Source: Epiperipatus broadwayi
Lineage: Eukaryota; Onychophora; Udeonychophora; Euonychophora; Peripatidae
Reading direction: 5' to 3'
Assembly (NCBI GenBank): GCA_028023455.1
Contig: JAQFVV010000031.1
Coordinates: forward strand, 9,536,093 to 9,600,092
Length of the DNA stretch: 64,000 nt
The notes beneath the pieces are model-generated. The model was not told where the DNA came from. It worked only from the letters and a program-made list of their open reading frames with translations, and did no database searches. A program made the translations under genes and the position numbers. The number at the start of each line of letters is the position of its first letter. Position 1 is the stretch's first letter. Shown here in pieces: positions 9,163 to 22,165 of this stretch.

Positions 9163-12100
9163 TTGTACCCTTACTTCTTGATATATAAAATAGTTTAAAA
9201 TACAACTAGCTCAGTTACATTATTATGCTTAGTTAAGATTTGCATATCTATTTTTAATAACTTTTATATTGTCACATCTTAATTATACTTATTATCAATT
9301 ATCCAAATCAATATAGTTCCAGATTATATTAATTAAATAAGTATTTAATAAAATTATGAGACTGCGAAGTAAAGTTACAAAGTAATAAGCAGATTTACAC
9401 TGAGTTAATATCTCCCAAGATACTGTCTCAATGGCATAAGAATACTACCACTACCTTATCATCTTACCACTACACCTATAGCATTCTTATGACTTTTGAA
9501 TGAAATTAATTATCTTTAATAATACTAAAATAATTCCTAACTTTTAACTTAAAACATAATTAAATAATCTCAGGTTCTTCTCAGTTTTAAAATAATAATA
9601 ACTCATGTAAATAAGTATGATGTGGGATTTTATATCAAACTTAAATACACCTAACTTATTTTAATAATAATAATAAATAATACTAATCTTAGAGTGTAAT
9701 TTAATCTCATCTATTCCTATTATATAATCAATCATTAAATGAATAAACGATTATATGTATATCTTTTATTTCATATGGTATCTTCATTTTAAAATAGATC
9801 AAAATCTTATACTTAATAATCTGTGACAATAAACAATATTGTATTCTTATAATGTGCATTATAATCATCTTATGACCATTGTAATATTTATGTTCATGTC
9901 AATCAATTCTTATAAAATAATGTTAAGCAAATATTGTATTCAATTCTAAGTAACAATAACAAATTCATTTTGTGCGAATATTATGTTTATTTCAAATTAT
10001 CTGATGTCAAAATACTGTGGTGAAAAATAATGAAACTCGACACACTTTTAAAACAAATTAACAAATTTATTTACAATAACTTCAAATAAAATTTATTTAC
10101 ACTATTTACAGTTTTAGAATTTAGGAAAATAAATAAAAAATAAAATAGGAAAATACAAATATAAGAAGTTTATACTGTTACTAACTCATGTACTTAATAA
10201 GCAATTTTACACTCCTTCAAATACTATACCAATAATATTATAGTATGTTTTCAAAACTTAGATTTTTAAAAATAAATAGTAGTGTACTTTAATTACTACA
10301 AATAACAATATATGTCAAGACTATTTATGTAGCATGTGTAAACAATAAAACTCTACTAATTAAATAGCTACATTAATTAAGTATTACCATTTATAATGTA
10401 TTATCATGTATTCACTTTATTATTAGCATTGCTTAATGCTTTATATAAATTAATGTATCTTTATAGTGTATAACAAATAATTGACTGTACTTATACTTTA
10501 TTTAATGTAATTCCTGTTATATGTTTTATCAAATATGCATTATATATCTCTATTGTTCAAATATTATTATTTAAATCATTTATCAATTCTAAATTCATAA
10601 AGCATTACCTTAGATAAATTCTATGATTCTTTTCTGTGTAAAAATCATTACTTTACTTAATGTGTTCTTTTAATCCTTTCTGATAATTTTTATCTATAAA
10701 CATCCTCTATATTTATCTAAAATTTCCGAAAAACAAACATCAGCCTTAAATAAAATATTCATCATCTAAACTACCTATACTACATGGTCTATACTTAATA
10801 AATTTCAATCCAAATATAAGCTTCTACCCATAACGTAACTTAACTTATTTAATAAACAAAATACACAAAATAAAGTCTTTTCAAATTTATTCTTATCTTG
10901 CAAATAATAAAATAATTACCTCAATAAAGAATAAATATAATTCTAATACTATAACATAATAAAATATCAAAATTTATTTATGAAAGAATCATATAATTAT
11001 TTCTAAGCTTCTTACGTAATGTTGTATCAGGTTTATATTATAAATTAAAATTATGCATATTTTAATAAAGTTCGCTGCCAATATAATGTATGTGTTTTCA
11101 TAAAATATCTATCCATTCATTCTACAACAATATAATATTCAATTAATCTAAAGAAAACATATTAAATTCATTAAAAAATATTATACAATATTTTTACCAT
11201 AATAATAATAATGTCCAATCTGCTACCCAGCATTCTTCGGAATTTGCAGCTTCATAAAATAAAAATCATTCACATTTATACTCATAAACATTCATTAGAA
11301 TATTTCGTGTTGTATTAATTATAAAAATAGATTTATGTAATTAATTATTATATTATTTTTAAGTTAGTATTTAATAAATGTACCTAACCTACTTTTAATA
11401 GTTTAATAATATTTTAAATTTTATGTTAAATAAATAAAATAAAAGTTCATATTACATATTTCCAACGACGTCTTCTGTTCCACCATAAAAGTTCTAACAA
11501 ATATCCTACGTATAAAGTCAATAGAACACTATTTCCTGTTCCGTTGTATCACGTGTTTCTTGAAAGTTTATAATAAAAATGATAACGTTCTTTTTTTAAA
11601 AATAAAACTAAGTTCCACAAGAAAAGCAAAATAAATTAAAAAAATAGTTTATAAGTTCTGGATCCAGTTCTTCATAGATTATTATTTTAAAATTATTATT
11701 TCTAAATTAATTCATAGTTTATAAATTATTTTCATTGAATTACTTTAATCAAATTGGCTTGCTTGGTTTGGACGTCCATGTATTACTTATGCATTTTTTA
11801 ATAACATATTCAGGTAAGAATTAATTTCTCCATCTATAACGACCAGCGTTTTAGACTACTTCAACAATAATAATTTTATTATATTACGATTTTAAATAAT
11901 CATATAATCTATTTGCCTTTTCAAAACGTCAATATTTAGTCTTTTAAGCACAAAGACTTAACAAGGCAAGTATTTATTAAAATTACTACTTCTTATATCT
12001 TTACTTAAGATATACATTTTAATCTTTTAAAATCTGCAAAATACTTTCTTTCTATAGAAGTATTCATATTTCTTTTAAATATCTATTTACAATAGACAAT

Positions 12101-13399
12101 AGTAATTTAAACTTTTAAAACTATTTATAGTCCAAAATACTACTTTTCTCCATCTCGTAGTTTTATGCACTAATCCTGCGTCTGTTATTTCTCTAGCATA
12201 AAGTTTCTGATATATTTCTCCGATACGTGATGTTCCCATGATTATTCGTACATAAATTGAGCTTCGATATTGAGAAGACCAATAGGGAATTATTAAGTTT
12301 CTACTGCATACTTATCATTTAAAATTATAAAATTATATACAATAACACTCTTATGATTTTTAAAACTGATTTTAAGAGCGTTTATAAATTTACTTGGCTA
12401 TTTTCTCAATAGCACGATTAACTTAGAAATTTAATTATAGAGAGCCCCCTTCAACAATTGAATCCAGCTTTTATACTCGAAGAGACTCCACATCTGATTG
12501 GTACGTTTAAACAATCAAACTTTGCTGGCTTATTTACATATTAATCAACACACTATTAAAATAAAATAATGACTTATTTAATATTTAATATTATTACATT
12601 TTAAAATAATTTTTATCGTTTATTCAAATCTATTAAACATTTTTTTAAAATATTCTTTCTTACTTAATTTAAATCTTAACTTTTATAAGATCATTTAAAA
12701 TAAACTAAATCTTTTAAATACGTTATATTTCTAAAGTAATATTTTTAAAAATCAGATTTAATATTTTACATTAATATCTTTATTTTTATCTCGTGATAAT
12801 TCACGTATTATTTATAAATTTCACAACATAATTTTAAAATAGTTTTGCAACTTTATGAGAAAGCTTCCAAGCATGTGTGTGTGTATCTCTAATTAACATC
12901 TGTTTTTACAATACAAGAAACGCTTCCCATAATCTAAAAATAACTTAACAATTGCTTTTTTTAAAATAAATATTTATTTTTTAAAAATAAATAAGATATT
13001 ATATCAGATTTTAAAATAATTATTTGATATGATTAAAATCAAATATTAATCTCAATTTAAATACTTATAATTTAAAATATTTCTATTCACTTTTAACATA
13101 TATTTTAAATTAAATAAATATCTTTGTCTAATTTTAATTTGTCTTTGAAATACTTTAGCTTCAAACATTTGTTATTAAATTTATTAATGCAGTATTACAT
13201 CATAATCATCATCATTTTAAATATCTTCTCAATATCAACACAATTCACACATCAAATACTCATAGATTGCTTTAATTAAACTTATGGTAACATTACCACA
13301 AGCAAAATCAACATCACATATTTAAAATACTTCTTAAATTTAAAATTTTCTACTAGATTAGCACAAAACTTAAATGGTGACCCATACAAAAGGGCACAA
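9163..13399 (-). mobile_element. 4.24-kb non-coding element, left copy
   Basis: The ends are TTGTACCC and GGGCACAA in inverted orientation, flanked by TA/ATAT. The whole length is repeated in reverse complement at 43933-48195. Matching landmarks include the ends, the GTGTCGAG box (10037-10050 versus 47311-47320), the AATGGCATAAGAATAC segment (9431-9446 versus about 47920), and the TATA-box region (12467 versus 44887). No frame above about 60 codons exists. It may be a giant MITE-like DNA element (TA target) or a very long solo LTR (TG...CA ends, ATAT duplication). I cannot decide between these. Confidence 0.85.
12467..12501 (-). promoter_or_regulatory. CCAAT box and TATA box inside the 4.24-kb element
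   Basis: On the minus strand CCAATCA (12495-12501) is followed 19 bp later by TATAAAAGC (12467-12475). The same arrangement is kept in the right copy at 44861-44895 despite surrounding divergence, which suggests a functional RNA polymerase II promoter directed into the longer part of the element. Confidence 0.55.
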
Positions 13400-13932
13400 T
13401 ATGTAAACATTTGATGTAACCTATTATGTTTTTTTTTTCCAATAAAGTTCCTTTGAAGAAGAAAAAAGAAGAAAGAAAGAAAAAAAAAGAAAAATCAGAA
13501 TAAAAATAAAAGAAAAACAAAAAAAATATATGAATTTAAGCTGTATCAGATTTTATTTTAAATTTTAAAAATCTTACAAGTTATTTAATTTTAAAACAAA
13601 TTTGCTAATGTATCTGCTAAATATAATTACTATTATAAAATATAATTATAAAATTATTTATTTATTTAAAATTATTTATTGTCTGCAAAATTTCTTTTCT
13701 CTTCGTGTATTTATTTATATCTGTAAACTTGTTCTTATCTAATCAAGATCTATTTTAAATCTCAGATGATTAACTAGTTTATATCTGTGCTTCTGAAACA
13801 CAAATATAATAAGTTTGAACATATGGAAATATCTGGTTGTTTTTTTTTAGTTAATTTTTTTCCACAAACAATTCTAAAACTTACAAATAGTGTCAATAAC
13901 TGAAACACAGGCTTGTTATATACCTGTGGCTA
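13400..13932. other. No gene seen; AT-rich, purine-rich tract near 13455-13525
   Basis: This holds a strongly purine-biased run of A and G and plain AT-rich DNA. No coding or repeat structure was found. Confidence 0.5.
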
Positions 13933-14110
13933 TATATATATATATATATGTAATATAGGGTATATCAGCACAGACTTTCACACCACCCACCTCTCTCCAC
14001 TCTATCTAATAACACTGATACACCTAAACACATATATGCTGAAAAGATAAATAATCACCAATATACGTATTTCATGCTAAACCAGCAATCATCAGTTGGT
14101 CCAGACTATC
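13933..14110. repeat. SINE/hairpin-like repeat, diverged copy
   Basis: After a (TA)n run, the segment with CAGACTTTCACAC and AAAAGATAAATAATCACCAATATACRTATTTCATGCTA matches the repeat at 27534-27754 in the same order. The terminal B-box-like arms are largely lost here. Confidence 0.65.
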
Positions 14111-14204
14111 ATCTTTACACACATTTGAGCAATATTACAAAGTGGGAAGCAAAAAGCCAACATCCAATTACTGACATTGTTCAACAAGACATGAAGCTTT
14201 AACC

Positions 14205-14310
14205 CGCTTTGTGATGTGATATTCTGTGGCTTCTCCTTAAACGAAGTCAAGAATTTCTCAGCAATTATGCCCAGAGAAACCTATTAGCCACTTTATTTTC
14301 CATTCCCCAC
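14205..14310 (-). repeat. LINE 3'-terminal tail repeat
   Basis: This shares AAGTGGCTAATAGGTTTCTCTG, TGCTGAGAAATTCTTGACTTC and the CATCACA end with 31178-31290, and a shorter version with 17411-17480. Its position just after the zinc-knuckle frame marks it as the conserved 3' end of this LINE family. Confidence 0.7.
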
Positions 14311-17157
14311 TCTAGGTTTTCCCATAATCTGCTCCATCCCATTTCCACAATATAATGTTTGTCAACTCTATGGCCTTTATATCTAAATTCCCCTTATGTT
14401 TTTTGAAACTCAGCATAAAAATCAATAATCCACTTTCGTATAATCACTTTTACATTCAATTAACAGATACCTAATATTTTCTATTCCTTCCTTACACAAT
14501 TTACAGACTAAATCACCCATATTTTTCCATTTACATGTGCATTCTTTTCTTGCTAAAGATGCCATTTGAGCCTTAAACAATAAACAACTTTCCTTACCAT
14601 TATCATATATTAACTCACATCTAATATTCTGTTTACTTCTATATATATTTGAACTTTTTTTGCTCTCCATACTAGTTTTACATCTCTCTAAGTCCCTATT
14701 CTATATTAATAAATCTATTCTTGTATCCCATTCCTTATTTATCCAAATCTTTTGCATGCTGCATTACCTTTCTCATCCATCTTGTTGCCTGCCCTTTACT
14801 TATAACCCAATTAAATACTATTTTGGCTATTCTTTAATTATCCATAAACTGAAATCTACCAAACATTTTGATTTAACTTTTTGCATCTCTCATATAAAAA
14901 CTTGGCCATCCCATTTCTCCTTGAATTGCCTCCCTTGTGTCCATACATCTGCATCCAATGCATTTCTTCTTACTTCCCTTTGTACTTTTTCTAAGTAATT
15001 TAATACCCCTTTACTAACACATAATGCATCATTACTATATGTTAACCCTACTACTGCAACTCTCATATAATTCTAGCTACATCATATCTATTATATGAAA
15101 ATACTGTTAATTTTTTCATCAATCCCTTCTTTTTCTTTGCTTCATTTATCAATTTTTTTCTCCCATTCATCCAAACAATTTTCCTGATTAATTAAAATAA
15201 TTCCCAAATAACTATATCTATTCACCATACTTAATATCTACCAATAAAAATTCCACATCTTCCCTTTCCTCAGTATTAACCATCATTATATTTGATTTTT
15301 CTCCACTAAATTTAATCTCCATCTCTTCTCCTATATGCCAATCTAAAACCTTCTTGCATTTCCCTTCCATTCATTTTACAACTCTTCTAGCCACCATATA
15401 TGAGAAAACTTTATATAAAACTGATGTTACCACTATCAGTCTATAATTATTTAACTTTCTGTGATCCTTGCCTTTTCCTTTAAATAATAATCTTAACTAT
15501 GTGTAAAAACTCTATTCTGTGCCATCTTATTAAAACAGGATAGCTTTACTTTTACCCTATATTCTAAATTCATTACCATCTCTGCTACCCATCCATCTAA
15601 ACCTCTTACCTTTCCACTTTTCAATTTTTTCTCTACCTTATTTAGTTTTTTTTTTGTAAATCTAATATTACCACTACTATATGCTTTCATGTTTCTTATC
15701 ACTCTATCCTTCACATCTAACATCTTTTCTATATCCATTACACATCTATTTAAGATTTTCTCTAAATCTTCTCTAGAGCTACATTCTATTCTCTCATCAT
15801 CTAGTAATACTATCTCCCCTACTTTCTCCTTTTAATATAATTCCAACATTTTTTACTCCCATCTCTTCCACTTTTATTAATATCCTTCAACAATTTACTA
15901 TTCAATTTCATTCTCTCTCTATAATTATCTATTTTAGCCAATTTCTTTTTTCTAAGCACTTCTCTCATTTAGTCTTAACGTCTTTTTCACTTTTTTTGTT
16001 CTTAATAGCACTCTTATATTCTCTGCATGCTTTATTGCTCTCTTTTACACTTTTACTAATTTTCATTTTTTATTACATTTATTCTTCTGAATACTCTCAC
16101 CTAAAACCTATTTACCACTTTTTCTATTTCATTACACCAGTCCTTATACTCATCCCCAACCAATTCTTTCACAATTTTTTCAACTTGTATTTTATACTCT
16201 TCCAAATTATTCTTATCATTCACTCTCCATCCACATCTTTCACTATTATTTCTATTTTTATTTCTATTCTCCATCACATTACTAATAACTATTTCAATTA
16301 CAATGAAGTTATGATCACTAGTGCATGCTTTTTCTTCATTATCAAACACCTTAATTTTTTATATTTTATTCATTTCCTCTTTCTCTACCAATACATAATC
16401 TATTGTATGAAATTTTTATTACTTCTACACCATATGTATTGTTGCTCATAAATATTTGATAAAGTTCCAATATTCAAATTGACTTTCTGACAAAATTTCT
16501 TCAAAAGCTGTCCATTTTTATTATCTACATCATCAATTTCTTTAATATATCCATTCATATCTCATATAACCATTATTCTCTTCCCCTTTTCTTTAAAACT
16601 TTGTATATCCTTAACTAGACTTTCATATGTTACTGTTTGCACTCCATTATAAATTGACTATGTCCAGTGGCTATAAACACCCTACCTTATTTTAAACCAC
16701 AAATATTCTTGACATTTAACAATATTTAAATATTTTTTTATATAACACTATACCACCACCCCTTTTTTCTTTTTCTTTTCTATTTATATCCTGCAAAACC
16801 AACTGTTCCAAAATAGGTTTTTCTCTTCTTAAATGTGTTTCCACTACTGCTAATGTCTCAAGCTCTTCATTTTCAATTGTTTTATTTAATTCCATCCACT
16901 TGTCTGGTCTTTACCACCTTACATATTCAAAAACCCAATTTTAACAATTTCTTCTTTCCTAACTACTCTTTTATAAAATTTTTTAATTCTTTCTTCTTCA
17001 TTACATTTATAAATAACTTTCTTACCATTAATTTTACAGACCCATTTCTTCTCCAAATCTATACTTATATCTAAATCAAATTCCTTTTGCTCATTTCTTA
17101 CATTCCATCCATTCTTTTTCTTTTTGATAATACTGCAATTTAAAATCCCACTCTCCT

Positions 17158-17400
17158 TTATAAGTTTCCTGAAATATATTCTTTATAAATCAGACTCCCT
17201 AAAACTTCACTTCCTTGTTTTCCTAAATGCAACCCATCTTTACTATATAACTCCCTCTTTCCAATAAAACAATCCCACACATCCACCAACATAACATTAG
17301 TTATCTCACACAATTTTTTCAATCTCTCATTTATAAAACATGCCCTATCTAATAAATGCCTCTTGTGAAATCTTGGTAATAATCCACTACTCCTACTATT
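17158..17400 (-). pseudogene. SGNH/GDSL-hydrolase-like domain of the decayed LINE
   Basis: About 81 open codons end in a TAA at 17158-17160. They contain LPRFHKRHLLDRACFINERL, then LVDVW, then KDGLHLGKQG. The Asp-x-x-His of DGLHL is the signature catalytic pair of block V in SGNH esterases, which occur in ORF1 or N-terminal regions of CR1/L2-like LINEs. The frame shifts just upstream, where GIVGV lies one frame away, and the nucleophile serine block is not present because the copy is 5'-truncated at about 17410. An ordinary host esterase is unlikely because LINE endonuclease follows directly. Confidence 0.65.
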
Positions 17401-17410
17401 CCTTTAATCT

Positions 17411-17480
17411 TGTGATGTGATGTATTGTGGCAATTATACTCAGATAAACCTGTTAGCCACTTTATTTTGTCTTCTAACAC
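17411..17480 (-). repeat. LINE 3'-tail fragment abutting the next copy
   Basis: On the minus strand AATAAAGTGGCTAACAGGTTT...CACAATACATCACATCACA matches the tail at 14205-14310 and the inverted piece at 31178-31290. It directly precedes the 5' end of the decayed LINE in the same orientation, so two LINE copies lie head-to-tail, the upstream one reduced to its tail. Confidence 0.7.
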
Positions 17481-18018
17481 TTTATATTACTCCATCTGGT
17501 GACAGTTTTTAGAAAGGCTCAAGCTTTCTGTTTGTATAAAATCATTACTTCATATAAAAATTTAATAAAAGGGACATGGTTTCTTTCTAATTTCATTTTA
17601 TAAATAAATAATATTCTAAAAAAATCATATTTGATCATTTTAAATACTTAAAAACTGCCCTATAAACATGACAATATAGCATAACCATCAAATGGATGTT
17701 TACATTAACATTTCTTCTGAATAACTTAATGAATTCTGATATATTTTAATTTTTTTATGTGCGCTAACAAAAGTAGGTTTATGATAACTATCAAATTCTG
17801 CTTTAAAATCTGATATTTCCTTACAAAAACTGCATATTTTAAAAGATATTAACATCAGATCAATTCTTTACATCTCATTAAATTTATATTTGTAAAGATA
17901 AAACCTAAATGAATGAATTGCAAATTTATCTGTGTATGTTTTTATAACCAAACCACTCAAAACATTACATGATCTCCATTTTATATGCTTACACAGGCTG
18001 GTAATAACAGCAGCAAAC

Positions 18019-18370
18019 TCTCATACAGTAGTGCCATCAAGAACAAGCAAAAGGTGGATGTACAAATGTGCCTACTCATACTTTGTGGCTTTTATCAATG
18101 AAAAACTGTGGATTTGAGAGCACTGCACCTGGACTTTGTTCTAATGCAACCCTCCAGCAGTCACTTTTTACTTACTTAGATAACAATAAAACCAGAAGCC
18201 CAAGATAAAAACAATGTTTTCAATTCAAGCTCATCCATTATATAGTCATATAGGTCTGAACTCAATTCAGCATCTTTATATTTTGGTGTCTTTCGTTTTC
18301 TTTTAAAAACCACAGTCACCATTAACAAGATAGATATAAAACCCTCACATATCATACGATCACTATTTAA
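18019..18370. repeat. Dispersed repeat, ~350-420 bp, copy 1
   Basis: Shared blocks with 49209-49626 in the same orientation are CATACAGTAGTGCCATC, GAGAGCACTGCACCT, ATGCAACCCTCCAGCAG, TATATAGTCATA and GGTCTGAACTCAATTCAGCA. The two copies are clearly diverged. No coding frame is conserved. The overlapping minus-strand ORF (18176-18406) is not shared and is probably chance. Confidence 0.8.
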
Positions 18371-20090
18371 TAAGCATAGCAAAGTTTTCAATTTTATTAT
18401 AATCAATTCATCCTTTGTGAATAATATTTTTAATGAATGTTTTAAATGGAAATATTTAATGTGCTAAAATATCCATTTATAATTATTCAATTAGAAACAT
18501 TTTTTTATAATATAGAATTTCCCATAATGCTTTTATTGATTGTTTTTATTTTTAAAAAAATATGGAGAAGAGATCAGTATGTTATGAATAGTCAGCTTAA
18601 ATGTAAGGGATTTCACTTGTTTTTCATAGAAAAAATGCCTTCTGGGTGTATTTCCTTCTTGTTTAATTTTCACACATATATTGGTATAAATGAAGAATGG
18701 TTTTTTTGTTTATAAAATATTACTGATTATTTTTAAATGTTAATTGATTTGTTATTATTATTTAAAACAATAAGTAATACACATGTAAACTTTCAATTTA
18801 GGCATTTATATTTTAGTTTTATAAATGAAGCAGAGCATATCTGCATACATATATGCTTGTTTCATGTGTGCCCAAATTTTAAACTACTTCCCAGTGTACG
18901 TAATATATTTCTTTAGATCCACACACATTAGTATATGTGTGTGTAAACAATTTATACATTTTTAAGTTAAAAGTTATTTACTGAATCATGCCACTTTTTT
19001 TTTTAAGTTAAGTTAGAAAAAAGTATTTTATTAAGAAAAAAACGTGATCAATTAAGTAATAAAAGTATAATATATTTCATACAATGGGAGGTAGGGCGTG
19101 TAATGGAAACAAGCCATTACTAAAATATGTAAGTACCTTATTTTCTAATCTAGGGAGACAATCTTAGTGAAAGAGTTATAGTCAAACACTTGTTAAGGTC
19201 AACACACATTTTAAGGTACAAACTGCAGAGCTAAAACAAAGACAAGAAAATGTATGTGGCTGCATGAAAATCAAGGAAGCAAAATTTGGATGAAACATCC
19301 ATTAAGCACCTTGAGGCAGAGAAGAATAATATATAAGTAAAGAATGTAGTATTGTTTTGAGCTTCATCTTCAGACATTTTTTTTAAAACAGTTGATAAAA
19401 TTATAGAAACTCATCTGTGTATACCATCTCTACAGCTGGACTCTTTTAAAAAAGAAATACTTGTAGTACCTGCAACCATGTGTGAGTAGTCAGGAGTCAG
19501 TTCTCCATGGTCATGAGGTGAAGCTGGGGTCTCAGAAGTTCCATGGCATCATCAAGATCTAGCCATCTCTTACCACCACCATGTGGGTCCCAAAAAGCAA
19601 AGAAACATTTAACTAACCTGTGAAGAAGGAATTTCAAAAACATCCATCATCTAGCTGATATGTTTCAACTAACTTTTAAAAGCAATGTAACTGTAATTCA
19701 AACTATTAATATACTTTTATTTATATGCAGTCTTAACTTATAAAATTTTTATATAATATTTTGTACTTTATAATTCTGCTGGTTTTTAAATATTTAACAA
19801 ACTAAATTTTGATTCCTTTAGTATTTCATTTGTATTCATAGTTATTTGAATGATGGAGGGAATTAAATTTAAATTAAAGTTGTTTATGCTCCCCATCCTC
19901 TGACTCTCAACATTCCCCTGGGACAGTGCAGGTTGACACTAAGTTTTAAAACTATAACAGTATCAAAATAACAAAACATGATTAAACAGATTTCTTACTA
20001 TTATATCATCCCATCATGTCATGTAAAATTTGTCATTAAATTTCTGAAAATTATTTTAAATTACTGAAAAATGGTGGGCATTTTTAGTAA
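18371..20090. other. Mostly featureless AT-rich DNA with one coding-like patch
   Basis: Nothing recognisable except a 40-codon open patch on the minus strand at 19497-19619 (see findings). The ORF at 18446-18715 has no family signature and low-complexity composition. Confidence 0.5.
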
Positions 20091-20111
20091 TATATATATA
20101 TATATATATAT
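20091..20111. repeat. (TA)n microsatellite
   Basis: A short alternating TA run with no attached repeat recognised. Confidence 0.8.
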
Positions 20112-20348
20112 TGTAACGATATATAAATATGTTGTTATATTAATTTAAAATAAAAACTTAAAAGTTTGCAAATAAAAGTAAAAAACTAAACGCTAAAATT
20201 AAAATGTTTGTTAAACATATATACATTCGCACAGAGGCCAAACTTTAAAAATTTTTTTTTTTAAAAAAAACAAATAAGTATTTGAACGTACTTTTTTATA
20301 AAAAAGTACAAGATTTAAAAATAAAAACAGGTATTAATTAATGTAATC

Positions 20349-20500
20349 TGTAAATGGAAATGATTGTTTATGAATTATCGAAAACCAAACTGGCCCTTGG
20401 GCTCTTGTATAATTAAAATGATCTGATGAAAGATAGATAAGAAAATAAAGAGAAATTAGCTTGACCAATGGAAGCACTAAGCCTTGGCTCGGACCCTAAC
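20349..20500. repeat. Short dispersed repeat, copy 1
   Basis: GTAAATGGAAATGAT, AAACTGGCCCTTGGG and the following GATAAG...ATAAAG...GAAG.A segment match 27768-27930 in the same orientation. It adjoins the 20516-22165 repeat. Confidence 0.65.
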
Positions 20501-20515
20501 GAAAGTGATGGATTA

Positions 20516-22165
20516 GTGACGTTTTGTTGATTGAATCCATGTGGATAATATAAAAAGGGAAATACAGTTTCTTCTGACAGTTCCAGCATTTTGTGTTTGA
20601 GAGATGTGGTAGGACGCACATACCACACTCTCTATTTAAAAAAAAAATGAAAAGACTGTGATACCTTGAACCAGCTATTGCTATCTCCAGAACATTATCT
20701 TCCAATGGAGGCATCATGGGAATTAAAAGCAGAAACCTGGACTCTTCTACTGTGAGCTATGAACTTTACAAATTAACAACAACAAAAAAAAGTAATTAAG
20801 AACTTTCGTCATTGTTTTTTTTAAAGATTCAGCTAATTTAAATTTTAAAATGAACTCTTATTTGATTTTCAAATTAATAATTGATTGTTTAAATTTATAT
20901 AGTTAAGTTTTGCTAAAATCATTTCCATTTTATTATTTTTATTTGTAATAATATTTATTGTAGAAATTATTAAATGCATTACATTTAAGTTGGGTATAGA
21001 CGTTGCATAGATTCGTTAGCGGTTGATTATGTTGTGGTTTTCACAGTCGATTAGAACATATAAGTCAATAATGTCACTGTGGTGTCTTATGAGGAACACC
21101 AAAGGGTCTCCTGTATTCCCTCAGCATTTGACGTTATAGATTGACTTTGTATTTTGATCGGTTGTGTTTAATTTGGAATGTTTTTGACCGTGGAATCTGT
21201 GCAGCCGATCTATACTCGACATTATAAAACAAATTGTATAAAAATAATCTGTGCAAATGTATTTAAATGTTAAATTTAAGTTGGGCGTGAATGGCTATAT
21301 AGTTTTGTAAAGTTATATTAAGGGAGGGTAATCTTAGGTTATTCATTTCATAGTTGAATTGGTTCAATGGATTGGATATATTTGTGTAATTGTAGATGTA
21401 GTATGAGATCCGCTAAGGGCAGGATTATAGATATACACCCAACACCTTCTGTTTGCCTATGGATGGGTTTGTAAGATGGCAAAGGACCGCAGTCCATTCC
21501 TATGGAGTTTTATGTTTATTGTTCTACTTGCCAACAGATGTGACATTCCTGTTGGTGGAGAGACAATGTCTTCTCTAATTCTATTTGCTGTTCAGATGTA
21601 CATTCCTGACAGTATAGTATTTTGTGTTGTCATATTTTCATGCTATATTGAATACATAAATGTATCAGATGGATTGGCGCTGGTTTGATTGCGAAATTTG
21701 TTGCCTAAGATCAAATCAGGGAAGAATATTTTCTTTTCAAATGCAGATCTATGTAGTCTATTCATACTCGACTCACTAAATAAATATTAAACTCATGGTT
21801 GTAATTTACTTAAATGTAAAACTAAAGATTAATAGAAAAATCTAAAATGTTGAATTTATTCCTCAAAATTTAAATGTTATTTTATATGTGCGTAAATAAA
21901 TATTTTTGTGTTAATTTCTGGCAGTGGCTTTTATTTATTTATATTTAAGATATAAATTAAGATATAGATTTTTATCTCTGCGTCTCCACTGAGCTAGTGA
22001 CTTGGGGCTAACGATCTGAATATTTAAATAAAGTGGAATCTTAACAGCACGTATCTGCCTACTCTATAAATTTTTCTAGGTTTAAATGCCTAGTGGTGCC
22101 CTGTAGAGCAGATATCGTAGTTTGCGGTTAGATTCGATCTTCACTTTCATTTCGATCGTTATAAT
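20516..22165 (-). mobile_element. 1.65-kb repeat element, empty-site copy
   Basis: This is the reverse complement of 54824-59041 apart from the 2.56-kb insertion there. Matching points are GTGTGGTATGTGCGTCC (near 20606-20626 here), the CATAATCAACCGCTAACGAATC segment, and the end at TATAACGATCGAAATG next to (TA)n. The uninterrupted target for the 2.56-kb element is at 21095-21099. ORFs at 20413-20628, 20496-20717 and 21476-21688 are not preserved in the other copy beyond short runs, so I do not call genes. The family is unknown. Confidence 0.8.

Larger units (their letters stand above)
14205..17410 (-). pseudogene. Decayed LINE: SGNH-like domain, endonuclease, RT with deleted core, zinc knuckle
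   Basis: Read on the minus strand, domains follow in order. An SGNH-hydrolase-like C-terminus lies at 17158-17400. The endonuclease begins near 16940 (KIGFLNM) and ends at 16290-16330 (SDHNFIVIEI). A linker and the RT entry follow (VRGLDGWVAEMV near 15575-15615; NNYRLIVVTSVLYKVF near 15400-15450). RT palm remnants (IKFSGEKSNIMMVN) lie near 15280-15320, and the C-terminal CKLCKEG...LLIEC knuckle at 14440-14520. The catalytic RT block that should lie between YKVF and IKFS is missing, so an internal deletion removed motifs A to C. Many stops and frameshifts occur. The 3' tail is the repeat at 14205-14310. Plus-strand ORFs at 14660, 15996 and 16835 are shadows. Confidence 0.8.

Noticed and set aside
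14660-14998. Plus-strand frame of 112 codons
   Set aside because: Antisense to LINE C-terminal coding sequence; no motif of its own.
15996-16451. Plus-strand frame of 151 codons
   Set aside because: It is the antisense shadow of the decayed LINE endonuclease on the minus strand; its leucine/phenylalanine-rich, hydrophobic composition is typical of such shadows.
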